From: Paludibacteraceae bacterium
GTDB taxonomy: Bacteria > Bacteroidota > Bacteroidia > Bacteroidales > Paludibacteraceae
Length of the DNA stretch: 64,000 nucleotides
NCBI GenBank assembly: GCA_024400115.1
Contig: JAKSNF010000007.1
Coordinates: forward strand, 20,578-84,577
Direction: 5' to 3'
In this document: positions 17,642 to 26,912 of the stretch, piece after piece
Layout of the letters: each line of letters opens with the position of its first letter
How positions within the stretch are numbered: position 1 is the stretch's first letter
The notes under the pieces: model-generated
Seen by the model: only the letters and a program-made list of their open reading frames with translations
Database searches by the model: none
Told to the model about the DNA's origin: nothing
Program-made: the position numbers and the translations under genes

Positions 17642-20299
17642 TTATCCTTTCAACGCTTCAATAAGCTGCCGTATGGTGGTGATACGCGCTTCGGCATCGT
17701 GCTGCTTCTTGCGCTCCATCTCAACCACCTCCGGTTTGGCATTCGCTACGAATCGTTCGTTATTCAGTTTAGCCATTACACCCCTGAGGAATCCCTCTTG
17801 ATGAGCCAAATCAGCCTCAAGCTTCTTTATCTCCTCATCTTTATTGATGAACTGATCCAGCGGAACAAAATACTCGTCCGTACCAATGATAAACGACGAA
17901 CCGGCAGATGAGTGTTTGGCGTCTTGTGTCAGGCTTATGGTGACATTTGCCAATTTGACTGCGACATCACTCACTTCCTTGGGAGCCATAAGCGTCAACT
18001 CTTCCTTCGGAGAGATGTTCTTAGCCGCACGGATAGCACGGATATTCACCACAATCGACTTAGTCTCCTCCATGGCAAGGAGTAGAGGAGTAGAGGAGTA
18101 GGGGGGTAGGGTAAGAGATGAGTACATGATGGTTTCACCTTCTTTACGCTCTGCGATATTCTGCCACAACTCCTCGGTGATAAACGGCATGAAGGGGTGG
18201 AGTAGTTTGAGCATATACTCGAAGTATTGCAGCGTCAAATCATAGGTCGTCTTGTCAATGGGTTGACCATAAGCAGGCTTAATCATCTCTAAGTACCACG
18301 AGCTGAACTCGTCCCAGAATAGTTTATAAATAGCCATCAAGGCTTCACTCAAACGGTACTGCTTGAAGAGTTTACTTACTTCCTCGTCCGTCTTGCTGAG
18401 CATTGCTCCAAACCAGTCGGTGGCTTGTTTGCAGATAGCGTCTTGCTCTTTGTCTACAACCTCTAAGCCCTTGACGAGGCGGAAGCAGTTCCAAATCTTA
18501 TTATTGAAATTACGCCCTTGCTCGCATAGCGAGTCGTCAAACAAGATGTCGTTTCCGGCAGGAGCGCAGAGCATCATACCCATACGCACACCGTCAGCAC
18601 CGTAACGCTCAATCAAGTCCAACGGATCGGGACTGTTACCCAAACTCTTACTCATCTTACGACCTAACTTATCACGCACGATACCCGTGAAATAAACATG
18701 CTTGAACGGCATCTGACCCATGTACTCATAACCCGCCATAATCATACGAGCCACCCAGAAGAAGATAATGTCCGGACCCGTAACGAGGTCAGCGGTGGGG
18801 TAGTAGTAGGATAATTGTGCATTGTGCATCGTGCATTGTGCATCTAAAATCTTGCTTCCGTCTTTAAGGAAGAGGGAGATAGGCCACAACCACGAACTGA
18901 ACCACGTGTCGAGGGCGCCTTCATCTTGAACGTAGTTGCCTTCGGGCTTGGTCTCGCTAACGACAATCTTATCGTTGGGGTAGTTCTCCAAACCCGTTTG
19001 AGCCAAGATATCCGCATCGTAATAGGCAGGGATACGGTGACCCCACCACAATTGACGACTGATACACCAGTCTTTGATGTTCTCGAGCCAAGCGCGATAA
19101 GTGTTCTTGTATTTAGCGGGATAGAAGACGATGTCGTCGTTCATTACCGGACCTAAAGCGATGTCAGCAAAATGCTGCATGCGAATGAACCATTGCAACG
19201 ACAAACGCGGTTCGATAGGCACATTCGTGCGCTCCGAATACCCTACCTTATTATCGTAGTCCTCAATCTTCTCAATCAGTCCGAGGGCTTGCAGTTCTTC
19301 CACAATCACTTTACGGCACTCAAAACGATCCATGCCTTGGTATTTATCCAAATCGAACTGTAAGAACTCTAAGTTCTCCTCTTTCAGCGCCTCAACATTA
19401 AGATGCGCGTCGGCAGTGAAGATATCAATCGTCTTGAGGTTATACTTCTGTCCGAGGGCGTAGTCGTTCACATCATGGGCAGGGGTGACCTTGAGGCAAC
19501 CCGTACCGAAGCCAATCTCGACATAACGATCCTCAATAATAGGAATGACGCGTCCTACACCCGGCACAACAACGTGCTTGCCTTTTAACCATTGGTTCTT
19601 TTCCTCCTTGGGGTTGATACAAACGGCGATATCGCCAAAGATAGTCTCTGGACGAGTAGTAGCCACAACGGCGTACTTGCCCGGTTCCTCTACTACATTA
19701 TACTTGAGGTAATAGAACTTACTATGTTCCTCGTGGTAGATAACCTCCTCGTCACTCAAAGCAGTCTGACGCTCGGGGTCCCAGTTGACCATGCGCAAGC
19801 CACGATAGATGAGTCCCTTGCGGTAAAGGTCGCAGAACACACTGATAACGGCTTGGGAGCGTGTCTCGTCCATTGTGAAGGATGTGCGATCCCAGTCGCA
19901 GGAGCAACCCAGTTTGCGCAGTTGCTTGAGGATGATTCCTCCGTGCTCGTCCGTCCAGTCCCAAGCGTGCTTGAGGAACTGCTCACGAGTGAGGTCGGAC
20001 TTATTGATGCCCTGCTCCTTGAGGCGTTTGATCACCTTAGCCTCGGTAGCAATAGAAGCGTGGTCTGTACCCGGTACCCAGCAAGCGTTCTTGCCCTCAA
20101 GACGGGCACGACGAACGAGTATGTCCTGAATCGTTTCGTTCAAGACATGTCCCATGTGAAGGACACCCGTTACGTTAGGGGGAGGAATAACGACCGTGAA
20201 CGGCTCGCGGCCGTCCGGCTCCGAGTGGAAATGTTTGTTATCTAACCAATACTGGTACCACTTTTGTTCAATGTCTGTAGGATTATATTTTGCTTCCAT
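17642..20299 (-). CDS. valS: Valine--tRNA ligase
   Basis: Class I synthetase of 885 residues that charges tRNA-Val. It has the HIGH-type motif ([17 protein letters not shown]), an editing domain ([13 protein letters not shown]), the KMSKS motif ([16 protein letters not shown]), the anticodon-binding helical domain and a C-terminal coiled coil (about 820-885). Two low-complexity tracts are in frame. At 18813-18845 a 7-nt tract encodes a Cys/Met/His/Gln loop (residues ~486-496, [10 protein letters not shown]) before [11 protein letters not shown]. At 18078-18115 an 8-nt tract encodes a Pro/Ser/Leu loop (~729-741). Both are at positions where ValS proteins vary. It is likely transcribed with the flavoenzyme gene 21 bp upstream. 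Confidence 0.97.
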   Translation of the reverse strand: MEAKYNPTDIEQKWYQYWLDNKHFHSEPDGREPFTVVIPPPNVTGVLHMGHVLNETIQDILVRRARLEGKNACWVPGTDHASIATEAKVIKRLKEQGINKSDLTREQFLKHAWDWTDEHGGIILKQLRKLGCSCDWDRTSFTMDETRSQAVISVFCDLYRKGLIYRGLRMVNWDPERQTALSDEEVIYHEEHSKFYYLKYNVVEEPGKYAVVATTRPETIFGDIAVCINPKEEKNQWLKGKHVVVPGVGRVIPIIEDRYVEIGFGTGCLKVTPAHDVNDYALGQKYNLKTIDIFTADAHLNVEALKEENLEFLQFDLDKYQGMDRFECRKVIVEELQALGLIEKIEDYDNKVGYSERTNVPIEPRLSLQWFIRMQHFADIALGPVMNDDIVFYPAKYKNTYRAWLENIKDWCISRQLWWGHRIPAYYDADILAQTGLENYPNDKIVVSETKPEGNYVQDEGALDTWFSSWLWPISLFLKDGSKILDAQCTMHNAQLSYYYPTADLVTGPDIIFFWVARMIMAGYEYMGQMPFKHVYFTGIVRDKLGRKMSKSLGNSPDPLDLIERYGADGVRMGMMLCAPAGNDILFDDSLCEQGRNFNNKIWNCFRLVKGLEVVDKEQDAICKQATDWFGAMLSKTDEEVSKLFKQYRLSEALMAIYKLFWDEFSSWYLEMIKPAYGQPIDKTTYDLTLQYFEYMLKLLHPFMPFITEELWQNIAERKEGETIMYSSLTLPPYSSTPLLLAMEETKSIVVNIRAIRAAKNISPKEELTLMAPKEVSDVAVKLANVTISLTQDAKHSSAGSSFIIGTDEYFVPLDQFINKDEEIKKLEADLAHQEGFLRGVMAKLNNERFVANAKPEVVEMERKKQHDAEARITTIRQLIEALKG
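18078..18115. repeat. 8-nt tandem tract (GGAGTAGA) inside valS
   Basis: Units GGAGTAGA, GGAGTAGA, GGAGTAGG, GGGGTAGG. Read on the minus strand it encodes [11 protein letters not shown], a loop between the helical domain and a strand after KEGETIMY. Confidence 0.75.
18813..18845. repeat. 7-nt tandem tract (ATTGTGC) inside valS
   Basis: ATTGTGC, ATTGTGC, ATCGTGC, ATTGTGC, ATC. Read on the minus strand it encodes [10 protein letters not shown] before the conserved [11 protein letters not shown] strand. Its sequence is unrelated to AACTCTA but the period is the same. Confidence 0.85.
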
Positions 20300-20320
20300 C
20301 GTTTTTTATTTTACAATTCC

Positions 20321-21559
20321 TTATTTGATTTCAAGTTTGGCGATTTCTTTTTGCAGTTTAGCGGGGATAGGTTCGCCATCTCGGAGGACGCACTCGTGGC
20401 ACTTCATCTCCTTGGTGTACATACGTCCTACGCAGTAGTTACTGCGTGAGCAACCGGCGTGATAATGAGCGTTCTGCTCCACATGGTGCACGAACTCAGG
20501 ATCCTTGATGAGCACGTGCGCAATCTGGAAGAGTTCAAAACCCTCGTCCATGATACGCTGACAGTTATCACCACTTTGAACACCACCGACATAAATAAGC
20601 GTTGTGCCTTTGATCGCTTCTTGGAATTTCTTGGCTTGCTCCATGAAATAGAGTTCCTTGAAAGGAACAGTAGGAATCATCACCTTACCCCCACCACAAA
20701 CGAGGGCAGCTTTGAGCCACCACATCTTCATAGGCATGTAATAAGCCAACGTCTTAATCGGCATCGGACCGCCTAAGATAGTCATCGGACTGGCACTCAC
20801 CGTACCTCCGGAGAGGACGATACCATGCACATTATGTTTAGCTATCTCTTGGGCAACTTTAATACCTTCCTCTATGTCCGAACCGCGCCAGCAGTCGTCC
20901 CACATGTTCGTCTTGACGATAACTGCCATGTCATCTTTAGCGTGCTTCATGACCTCGTCTAAGACCTCATTGAGGAAACGAACGCGGTTTTCGAAACAGC
21001 CGCCGTACTGGTCGTGACGATGGTTGGTGCGGGGCGATATGAACTGCGAGATGAGGTAAGCGTGACCGGCGTGAATCTCTACGCAGTCAAAACCCGCCTT
21101 GCGGCAGAAATCGACTGCCTCACCGAACTTCTTAACGAGGTTGTGTATCTCCTCCACTTTGAGGCGACGGTGTAGGGTAGGCGAGTAGAGGTTAAAACCG
21201 TTGCTCGCACTAACGGGCATACAATGACAGGTAGCGCGATGGGTCATATTACCGCAGTGACCAAGTTGGATACTGGCTTTAGCACCTTGTGCGTGAATGG
21301 CGTCCGTCAGTTTCTTCAGGTCGGGCAGTATCTCGTCGTGGATATACAGTTGTCCATCAAAACTAACGCCGCTCAAATCAACAGCGCAATAAGCGACTGT
21401 CGTCATGCCCACGCCACCCTTGGCTACGGAAACGTGGTAGTCTTGTAACATCTGACTGGGTTTATTACCCGTGCACATGTTCTCAAACGCTGCCGAACGG
21501 ATAAATCGGTTACGCAGCGTAATAGGTCCGAGTTGATACTCGGTAAATAACTTATTCAT
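20321..21559 (-). CDS. Old Yellow Enzyme-type NADH:flavin oxidoreductase
   Basis: 412-residue FMN-dependent TIM-barrel enoate reductase of the NADH:flavin oxidoreductase/NADH oxidase family. The core motif is clear (AGFDCVEIHAGHAYLISQFISP, then RHDQYGGCFENRVRF), with both active-site histidines. QLGHCGN marks the earlier FMN-binding strand. At the C-terminus four cysteines (GCSRSNYC, then MKCHEC) resemble the Fe-S binding segment of the 2,4-dienoyl-CoA reductase and BaiCD branch. The protein then ends, lacking the FAD/NAD domains of those longer enzymes. The gene follows the 5-alpha-reductase-family gene by one base, so the two are co-transcribed. The substrate is unknown; an unsaturated ketone or steroid is plausible from context. 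Confidence 0.88.
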   Translation of the reverse strand: MNKLFTEYQLGPITLRNRFIRSAAFENMCTGNKPSQMLQDYHVSVAKGGVGMTTVAYCAVDLSGVSFDGQLYIHDEILPDLKKLTDAIHAQGAKASIQLGHCGNMTHRATCHCMPVSASNGFNLYSPTLHRRLKVEEIHNLVKKFGEAVDFCRKAGFDCVEIHAGHAYLISQFISPRTNHRHDQYGGCFENRVRFLNEVLDEVMKHAKDDMAVIVKTNMWDDCWRGSDIEEGIKVAQEIAKHNVHGIVLSGGTVSASPMTILGGPMPIKTLAYYMPMKMWWLKAALVCGGGKVMIPTVPFKELYFMEQAKKFQEAIKGTTLIYVGGVQSGDNCQRIMDEGFELFQIAHVLIKDPEFVHHVEQNAHYHAGCSRSNYCVGRMYTKEMKCHECVLRDGEPIPAKLQKEIAKLEIK

Positions 21560-21560
21560 A

Positions 21561-22370
21561 TCAATAAATAAACGGAATGATGCGTTTTAGTTTCTTGCGG
21601 TCGAACTCATCGGGGAACTCTGCCTCATACTTGTGATAGATGGAGTTGGCTCTGGGAATGAGGTTGCAGCAACTGAACCAGAAGAACAACAATCCAGCAA
21701 ACGACCACGTCAGGATAGCCCAACCGAGCCACTCGGTGATCTCACCTAAGTAATTGGCGCTGGTGACAAACCGATACATACCTTTCTTAGGCAGATAGTG
21801 ATTCGTATCCCCGGGTTGACGCAAATGACGTATTACATGATCGGAGTGCATGTTAATAATCCAACCGATGATGAAGATAGCCGCACCCACAAGGAAACGC
21901 GGGTCGGTCAACCATGCCGAGGTGTACATCTGAGATAACTTAGGTGAGGAAGGCACTAAATGGAACAACCACCAACCCTGAGCATAACCATTGATCATGT
22001 TCCATGCTACGCTAAGGAACATAATCGCTAACGGCATCTTACCATTGCCCTTCAGTAAGAAGGGGAAAATAAACGAACGCTGGAAATAGTGAAACTCAAA
22101 GATGAGGAGGAAAATAATATACGGGGCTTGGCGCACAACTTGTAACTCGGGTTGGGCATTGTTATATGCCGCAGTGAACCACAAATAAAGGATAACAATG
22201 AAAACAGGAGCCTCCATAAGGAACCAGCCAATCTTATTGTTGATTGCGGGACCCCATTTTTCGGTACGCATTTTGCCATAACCTGCATCTACGAAATATA
22301 GACTAACGAACACAACAAGGCCGATAAGAGCCATGATGAATAAGAAATTGTAAAAAGTGGTTAATTCCAT
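21561..22370 (-). CDS. Steroid 5-alpha-reductase (SRD5A/DUF1295)-family membrane protein
   Basis: 269 residues, six or seven transmembrane helices. The C-terminal half has the family signature: GMYRFVTSANYLGEITEWLG, then HKYEAEFPDEFDRKKLKRIIPFIY, including the Asn, Glu and Tyr/Phe-rich end involved in NADPH and substrate binding. Members reduce delta-4 double bonds of 3-oxo steroids or related polyprenyl or lipid substrates; the last strand (RIIPFIY) matches eukaryotic enzymes. With the adjacent enoate reductase it may act on steroids or bile acids. That is inference. The promoter is at 22415-22446 with about 40 nt of leader. Confidence 0.87.
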   Translation of the reverse strand: MELTTFYNFLFIMALIGLVVFVSLYFVDAGYGKMRTEKWGPAINNKIGWFLMEAPVFIVILYLWFTAAYNNAQPELQVVRQAPYIIFLLIFEFHYFQRSFIFPFLLKGNGKMPLAIMFLSVAWNMINGYAQGWWLFHLVPSSPKLSQMYTSAWLTDPRFLVGAAIFIIGWIINMHSDHVIRHLRQPGDTNHYLPKKGMYRFVTSANYLGEITEWLGWAILTWSFAGLLFFWFSCCNLIPRANSIYHKYEAEFPDEFDRKKLKRIIPFIY

Positions 22371-22414
22371 ATTATTTATGTATTAATAATCAATTAAAAT
22401 ACCAAAAATCCGCG

Positions 22415-22446
22415 CAAAGTTACAAATAATATTTGGAATACGCAAA
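22415..22446 (-). promoter_or_regulatory. Sigma-ABfr promoter for the 5-alpha-reductase-family operon
   Basis: Minus strand: TTTG at 22446-22443, 20 bp, TAACTTTG at 22422-22415. The -33 box is only 4 bp from the opposing -33 box of the plus-strand lipoprotein promoter. Confidence 0.87.
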
Positions 22447-22450
22447 TTTT

Positions 22451-22482
22451 TTTGCATATTTCACAAAAAAACCGTATCTTTG
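22451..22482 (+). promoter_or_regulatory. Sigma-ABfr promoter for the lipoprotein gene
   Basis: TTTG at 22451-22454, 20 bp, TATCTTTG at 22475-22482. The transcript starts about 22488, so the upstream in-frame ATG at 22433 cannot be the start; the ATG at 22502 is. Confidence 0.88.
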
Positions 22483-22501
22483 CAGCCTCAAATATGATTT
22501 T

Positions 22502-23446
22502 ATGAAGAAAATACTATTATTATTACTACCATTTTTGGTGGCTTGTACTTCATCGAAGAATCCTCCTTTTCAACCTGAACAACCCTCGTATATAGGGCTG
22601 CCGATAGTGACTTATACGGTGTTGTCGAAGGACAATATTCATCCTTCTGGAGAAGTGCCGATAGGTAGTCGGGTGGCGTTTGAGAGCACCTATAACCGCC
22701 GTAGTCAACTCATCGCCGGAACATCGGCAACTCTTACTCTATCCGGTGTGGAGGGAATAAAGATTCGTTCTATCACGCTCCATATGCACTCCAATAAGTC
22801 CTCTGGTGCGGGAAGCTTGGTTGTTACTAATGGCTCGACACCCGTTTGGACAATTGATAATGCGGCTTTTAATACTCGCTCTTGGCATGGAACCTATACT
22901 ACGGATACGGCTTCCGTCTTTCATCTATTTACAACGCCTTTGGAGTGTACGGATCAACTGCAAATAACGATAACTGCTTCCGTCAATTCGTTGTATATAC
23001 TGCGTTATGATATTGAATATGAGCCCGCATTAGGAGCACAAACCAAACGTGATGAGAACTTATCTTCCGGACTTAAGATAATCACTTTTTGGAACGATTA
23101 TCGTCTGACCGGTCCTATTAATGGCAAGTATGTTAAGGTTCAATCTGATACGCTTCCCATCATGCAAGAAAATCTTTATTGGGTAGAGTTCTTCGGAGAT
23201 ACGGTTGCTACGATTCAACATTATGTCACCGGTTCGTTTATTGGTTTTTGTAATGGTGATTTGTCGACTATTGCGACGCGATGGAACGTGGTGCAACATC
23301 CGGACACGTCGCTTACGTTCTATACTCTATTCAATGATAGGTACTATTCGCTGCTGCCCGATCCGAATAATGACCTTAATTGTTTTATTCAAGCTCACAA
23401 TTCTCTTTTTAAACAACATTGGGTGCTATACTCAGTGGTTCAGTAA
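22502..23446 (+). CDS. Lipoprotein of unknown function
   Basis: 314 residues with a lipoprotein signal (lipobox LVAC at residues ~13-16, after MKKILLLLLPF). Two beta-rich regions follow. Residues ~30-185 look like a jelly-roll or Ig-like fold (TLTLSGVEGIKIRSITLHMHSNKSS). Residues ~205-314 look like a small beta-trefoil or repeat-strand domain with many aromatic residues (FYTLFNDRYYSLLPDPNND). I do not recognise a named family. It is transcribed divergently from the 5-alpha-reductase-family operon with overlapping promoter regions. A separate promoter serves the downstream peptidase, so it may be monocistronic. Surface exposure is possible but not shown. Confidence 0.8.
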   Translation: MKKILLLLLPFLVACTSSKNPPFQPEQPSYIGLPIVTYTVLSKDNIHPSGEVPIGSRVAFESTYNRRSQLIAGTSATLTLSGVEGIKIRSITLHMHSNKSSGAGSLVVTNGSTPVWTIDNAAFNTRSWHGTYTTDTASVFHLFTTPLECTDQLQITITASVNSLYILRYDIEYEPALGAQTKRDENLSSGLKIITFWNDYRLTGPINGKYVKVQSDTLPIMQENLYWVEFFGDTVATIQHYVTGSFIGFCNGDLSTIATRWNVVQHPDTSLTFYTLFNDRYYSLLPDPNNDLNCFIQAHNSLFKQHWVLYSVVQ

Positions 23447-23505
23447 TATTTTTTGTTCTGTGATAGTCTATTTTGCCCCAATTAGGCTAAAAAAATGAAA
23501 ATATA

Positions 23506-23537
23506 TTTGCGCAATTCAAATTTTATTTGTAATTTTG
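23506..23537 (+). promoter_or_regulatory. Sigma-ABfr promoter for the DPP4-like peptidase
   Basis: TTTG at 23506-23509, 20 bp, TAATTTTG at 23530-23537; start codon at 23557. It is flanked by the inverted words TTTGCGCAA and TTTTGCGCG. Confidence 0.85.
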
Positions 23538-23556
23538 CGCGAAAAATGAATTTTAT

Positions 23557-25563
23557 ATGAAGAAGATACTGTCTTTTTTGTTGGTCGTCATGGTTATCAC
23601 GCCGCTGCGTGCAGAGTTGATGACAGAGATATTAAGAGGTGATTATAAGGCCGCCACCCTTAGCAAGAGCATTAGGGATAGTGTGCTACAAAATGGAGCC
23701 GTTCGTTCCTCCTCGTCATTTTATAAAAGAGGCGTGTGGGGTACAGCTCTTACTGCACGCAAAGTGAGTCCTAATGGTAAATATGAGGCTTATACTAGGG
23801 GGAATAACCTCTATGTCTATAAACGTGATTTTAAGACCGACCTTGCCATAACGCATGATGAGGATAGCCTTGTTCTTAACGGTTCTGCCGATTGGCTTTA
23901 TAACGAGGAGTTTGATTGTGGCGCTATGTTCGAGTGGTCGCCGGATAGTAAGTTCATTGCTTTTGTTCGTTTAGATACGCGTGAAGTATCTTCTTATGAA
24001 TGGCAGGAGTTTCTCGGTGCCGATAAAGAAACCGGTCGTTATCCTTCCTTGCGCACGATTCAATATCCGAGGGTAGGGACACCTAACTCCAAGACCTCCG
24101 TGTGTATCTACGATATGTATTATAAGGACATTCGTACGATTGAGATTGGCGAGGCAGAGTATGTGCCCCGTTTAATGTGGAAAGCAGATGGTGAAAGCGG
24201 AAAATTATATGTAGAGAAACTCAATCGTGATCAGAATAAATTAGAAGTTCTTGAAATCAATCCTAAGTCGGGCGTAAGCAAACTTTGGTACCAAGAGCAA
24301 AGTACCGATGGTTGGGTAGATTACCGCATTTTTGATGAATGGCAGTGGCTTGATGATGGAACGCTTATCTTAGTGAGTGATCAATCCGGTTGGAGGCAGG
24401 TCTATCGTTATGCTGCTAATGGCAAGAAAATAAGCCAACTCACCAAGGATGGTTGCGATGTGACAAAATGTTACGGCTACGATGGGGCTACTAAAACGCT
24501 CTATTATCAAGTGGCTAATACACCTATGACAAGGCAGAATCTTAGTTTGAGGATTGAGGAAGGAGGAAAAAGGAAGGAGGAAACGCGATTAGACGATGGC
24601 AAGGGCTGGTGCGAATTGTATTTCAATGCTAATTACACCGCTTATATAGAGGATTATCAGACGGAGTCGATGCCTAATCGGTACACGCTTTATGAGCGGA
24701 AAAGCGGAAAGTGGAAAGTGAAAGATGAAAGTGAAATTGAAGCGATAAATCAGAGAAATGATGAATTGAGACGCCGATGGCTAAGTGATGAACCTAAAGG
24801 AATGAGAAAAGAGTTTTTCTCGTTTGTGACGGAGCGTGGCGACACTCTTTATGGTTGGCTTATAAGACCTATGTTAGAGGAAGAAGATAATAAGTATCCG
24901 TTGGTTATGTTGCAATACTCCGGTCCGGGTAGTCAGCGTGTGGTTGAGAAATGGAATAAGAAATGGGAATACGGTTTGGCACAAATGGGTTATGCTGTAG
25001 TGTGTGTTGATGTGCGTGGAACGGGTGCTCGTGGTCAGAAATGGTTACATGAAACATATCTAAACCTTGGTGTTAAGGAGGCAGAGGATATCATCAGTGC
25101 TGCCAATTATGTAGCAAACAATAAGTCCTTCGCTATTGATTCCTCGCGTATGTGCCTTGGAGGTTGGAGTTATGGTGGTTTTGAAACGTTGATGACGATG
25201 AGTCAAGAGAATAGTCCGTTCAAATGCGGTTTTGCAATAGCTCCGGTGACGGATTATCGCTTGTACGATAGCGGTTATACGGAGCGTTTTATGCGTCGTT
25301 CGCAGGTAAATGAACGGGGATATCAAGGGTGCGCTTTGCCTTTGAAGGCAGAGAATTTGAAGGGTAGGTTACTTATCGTTCATGGTTTGGCGGATGATAA
25401 TGTTCATTGTCAACATACGTGGGAGTATATTGAAGCGTTGGTACAAGCCGGTAAGCAGTTTGATATGCAGATTTATCCGGATGATAACCACTCCCTCCGC
25501 AAACGTGCTAATTACGAGCACTTACATCGGAAATTAATAGAATTCTTACGGCAAAACAACTAA
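23557..25563 (+). CDS. S9-family prolyl peptidase, dipeptidyl-peptidase IV-like
   Basis: 668-residue exported serine peptidase that removes X-Pro or X-Ala dipeptides. Signal peptide at residues 1-20 (SFLLVVMVITPLRA), then a beta-propeller with DPP4-type repeats and the Glu motif near the active site (YNEEFDCGAMFEWSPDS). The alpha/beta-hydrolase domain has nucleophile Ser in GGWSYGGFE, Asp in GLADDNVH and His in PDDNHSLR. Two purine-rich 7-nt tracts lie in frame in propeller loops: residues ~332-343 (IEEGGKRKEE) and ~380-396 (ERKSGKWKVKDES). It is somewhat shorter than typical Bacteroides DPP4 (about 720). It likely supports peptide use from the gut or environment. Confidence 0.92.
   Translation: MKKILSFLLVVMVITPLRAELMTEILRGDYKAATLSKSIRDSVLQNGAVRSSSSFYKRGVWGTALTARKVSPNGKYEAYTRGNNLYVYKRDFKTDLAITHDEDSLVLNGSADWLYNEEFDCGAMFEWSPDSKFIAFVRLDTREVSSYEWQEFLGADKETGRYPSLRTIQYPRVGTPNSKTSVCIYDMYYKDIRTIEIGEAEYVPRLMWKADGESGKLYVEKLNRDQNKLEVLEINPKSGVSKLWYQEQSTDGWVDYRIFDEWQWLDDGTLILVSDQSGWRQVYRYAANGKKISQLTKDGCDVTKCYGYDGATKTLYYQVANTPMTRQNLSLRIEEGGKRKEETRLDDGKGWCELYFNANYTAYIEDYQTESMPNRYTLYERKSGKWKVKDESEIEAINQRNDELRRRWLSDEPKGMRKEFFSFVTERGDTLYGWLIRPMLEEEDNKYPLVMLQYSGPGSQRVVEKWNKKWEYGLAQMGYAVVCVDVRGTGARGQKWLHETYLNLGVKEAEDIISAANYVANNKSFAIDSSRMCLGGWSYGGFETLMTMSQENSPFKCGFAIAPVTDYRLYDSGYTERFMRRSQVNERGYQGCALPLKAENLKGRLLIVHGLADDNVHCQHTWEYIEALVQAGKQFDMQIYPDDNHSLRKRANYEHLHRKLIEFLRQNN
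24550..24585 (+). repeat. GGAGGAA-type 7-nt tract in the DPP4-like gene
   Basis: GAGGATT, GAGGAAG, GAGGAAA, AAGGAAG, GAGGAAA; encodes I-E-E-G-G-K-R-K-E-E-T in a propeller loop. Confidence 0.75.
24694..24744 (+). repeat. GTGAAAG-type ~7-nt tract in the DPP4-like gene
   Basis: GCGGAAAA, GCGGAAA, GTGGAAA, GTGAAA, GATGAAA, GTGAAAT; encodes E-R-K-S-G-K-W-K-V-K-D-E-S in another propeller loop. Unit length varies between 6 and 8. Confidence 0.6.
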
Positions 25564-25602
25564 TACTAACAACTAATATTTAACAACAAAACAACTAAAT
25601 TT

Positions 25603-26910
25603 ATGGAAAACAATCAACAAAAACGCTCTGCGTTAACCATCATCACTATTGTGACGATGTTCTTTTTGTATGCTATGATTGCGTTTGTAACCAATCTGGC
25701 AGCTCCCGTTGGTAAAATATGGGAGAATAGTTTCGAGGGTTCTACACATGCCACTTTACTTGGTATGCTTGGAAACATGATGAATTTCGCTGCTTACCTT
25801 TTTATGGGTGTTCCGGCGGGTAAACTTCTTCAGAAGATAGGTTATAAGAAAACGGCTTTAGCTGCCGTTGTCGTAGGTCTCGTAGGTATCGCCTTCCAAT
25901 GGTTGAGCGGCGTTACTGCTACTTTCGTTGTGTATTTGCTGGGCGCTTTTATTTGCGGCTTTGCCGTTTGTATGCTCAATACGGTTGTTAATCCGATGCT
26001 TAATAACATCGTCGGTGGTGGAAATAGAGGTAATCAATTGAATATGATTGGTGGCACACTGAACTCATTAACGGGGTCGTTAACTCCTATGTTTGTAGGT
26101 GCTTTGGTAGGTACTTCATTTGCAGAAAAGACGATAAGTGATGTTAATATCGTTCTTTATATCGCTATGGCAGTATTCGTAGCAGTATTCTTTATTCTTC
26201 TGTTTATGCCCATTGCCGAACCGCGTGATGTAAAAGAAAAAATCGTTTATGAGCGTTCTCCTTGGGCTTTCCGCCATTTTGTTTTGGGTACTATCGCAAT
26301 CTTCTTCTATGTAGGCGTGGAAGTAGGCGTCCCTGCTTCGGTTATTTCCTATTTGAGTAACCTTAATTATGGTGTTGGCTTCTCTTATGAAACCGCCACT
26401 TTCGTTGCCGGTTTGTATTGGCTACTGATGTTGGCAGGACGTTTAGTAGGTAGCGCTATTGGTGGTAAGGTTTCTTCTAAAGCTATGGTTTCTTGCACGG
26501 CTACGGTGGCTATCGCTCTCATTGCTGCTGCTATTATCATTGGTAATAAAATAATGGTGGCATTCCCCAGTAATTGGGCTTTTGATATGGTACAACTGCC
26601 CTTAGCAGCCGTTCTGCTTATCTTAGTGGGTCTGTGCACGAGTGTAATGTGGACCTCTATTTTCAATATGTCTGTGGAGGGTTTGGGTAAATATACGGCA
26701 GCTGCCAGTGGTATCTTCATGATGATGGTTGTTGGTGGCGGATTGGTTCCGTTGATTCAGAGTGCGGTGGCTGATGCTTGCAACCCCATTATGGAGAATG
26801 GTACAGGTTTCCTCATCAGTTATCTCGTTATGATTGTTGCTGTAGCATATATTTTATTCTACGCTTTGATTGGAAGTAAAAATGTAAACAAAGATATTAA
26901 AGTCGATTAA
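25603..26910 (+). CDS. FHS-family MFS sugar transporter
   Basis: 435-residue, 12-helix major facilitator of the fucose/glucose-galactose symporter type. The MFS loop motif between helices 2 and 3 reads GVPAGKLLQKIGYKKT, and the second-half motif reads AGRLVGSAIGGKVSSKA. FHS proteins take up free hexoses with protons. A ROK-family sugar kinase begins 3 bp downstream, so uptake and phosphorylation are coupled. The exact sugar (glucose, galactose, mannose or N-acetyl sugars) cannot be decided. It starts 40 bp after the peptidase gene, with an A/C-rich gap (ACTAACAACTAAT). Confidence 0.9.
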   Translation: MENNQQKRSALTIITIVTMFFLYAMIAFVTNLAAPVGKIWENSFEGSTHATLLGMLGNMMNFAAYLFMGVPAGKLLQKIGYKKTALAAVVVGLVGIAFQWLSGVTATFVVYLLGAFICGFAVCMLNTVVNPMLNNIVGGGNRGNQLNMIGGTLNSLTGSLTPMFVGALVGTSFAEKTISDVNIVLYIAMAVFVAVFFILLFMPIAEPRDVKEKIVYERSPWAFRHFVLGTIAIFFYVGVEVGVPASVISYLSNLNYGVGFSYETATFVAGLYWLLMLAGRLVGSAIGGKVSSKAMVSCTATVAIALIAAAIIIGNKIMVAFPSNWAFDMVQLPLAAVLLILVGLCTSVMWTSIFNMSVEGLGKYTAAASGIFMMMVVGGGLVPLIQSAVADACNPIMENGTGFLISYLVMIVAVAYILFYALIGSKNVNKDIKVD

Positions 26911-26912
26911 TC

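Noticed and set aside
19592..20245. Long plus-strand ORF opposite valS
   Set aside because: It is an antisense shadow of the conserved catalytic part of valS and has no recognisable motif.
22433..22501. Upstream in-frame ATG for the lipoprotein gene
   Set aside because: It precedes the promoter, and starting at 22502 gives a proper lipoprotein signal peptide.
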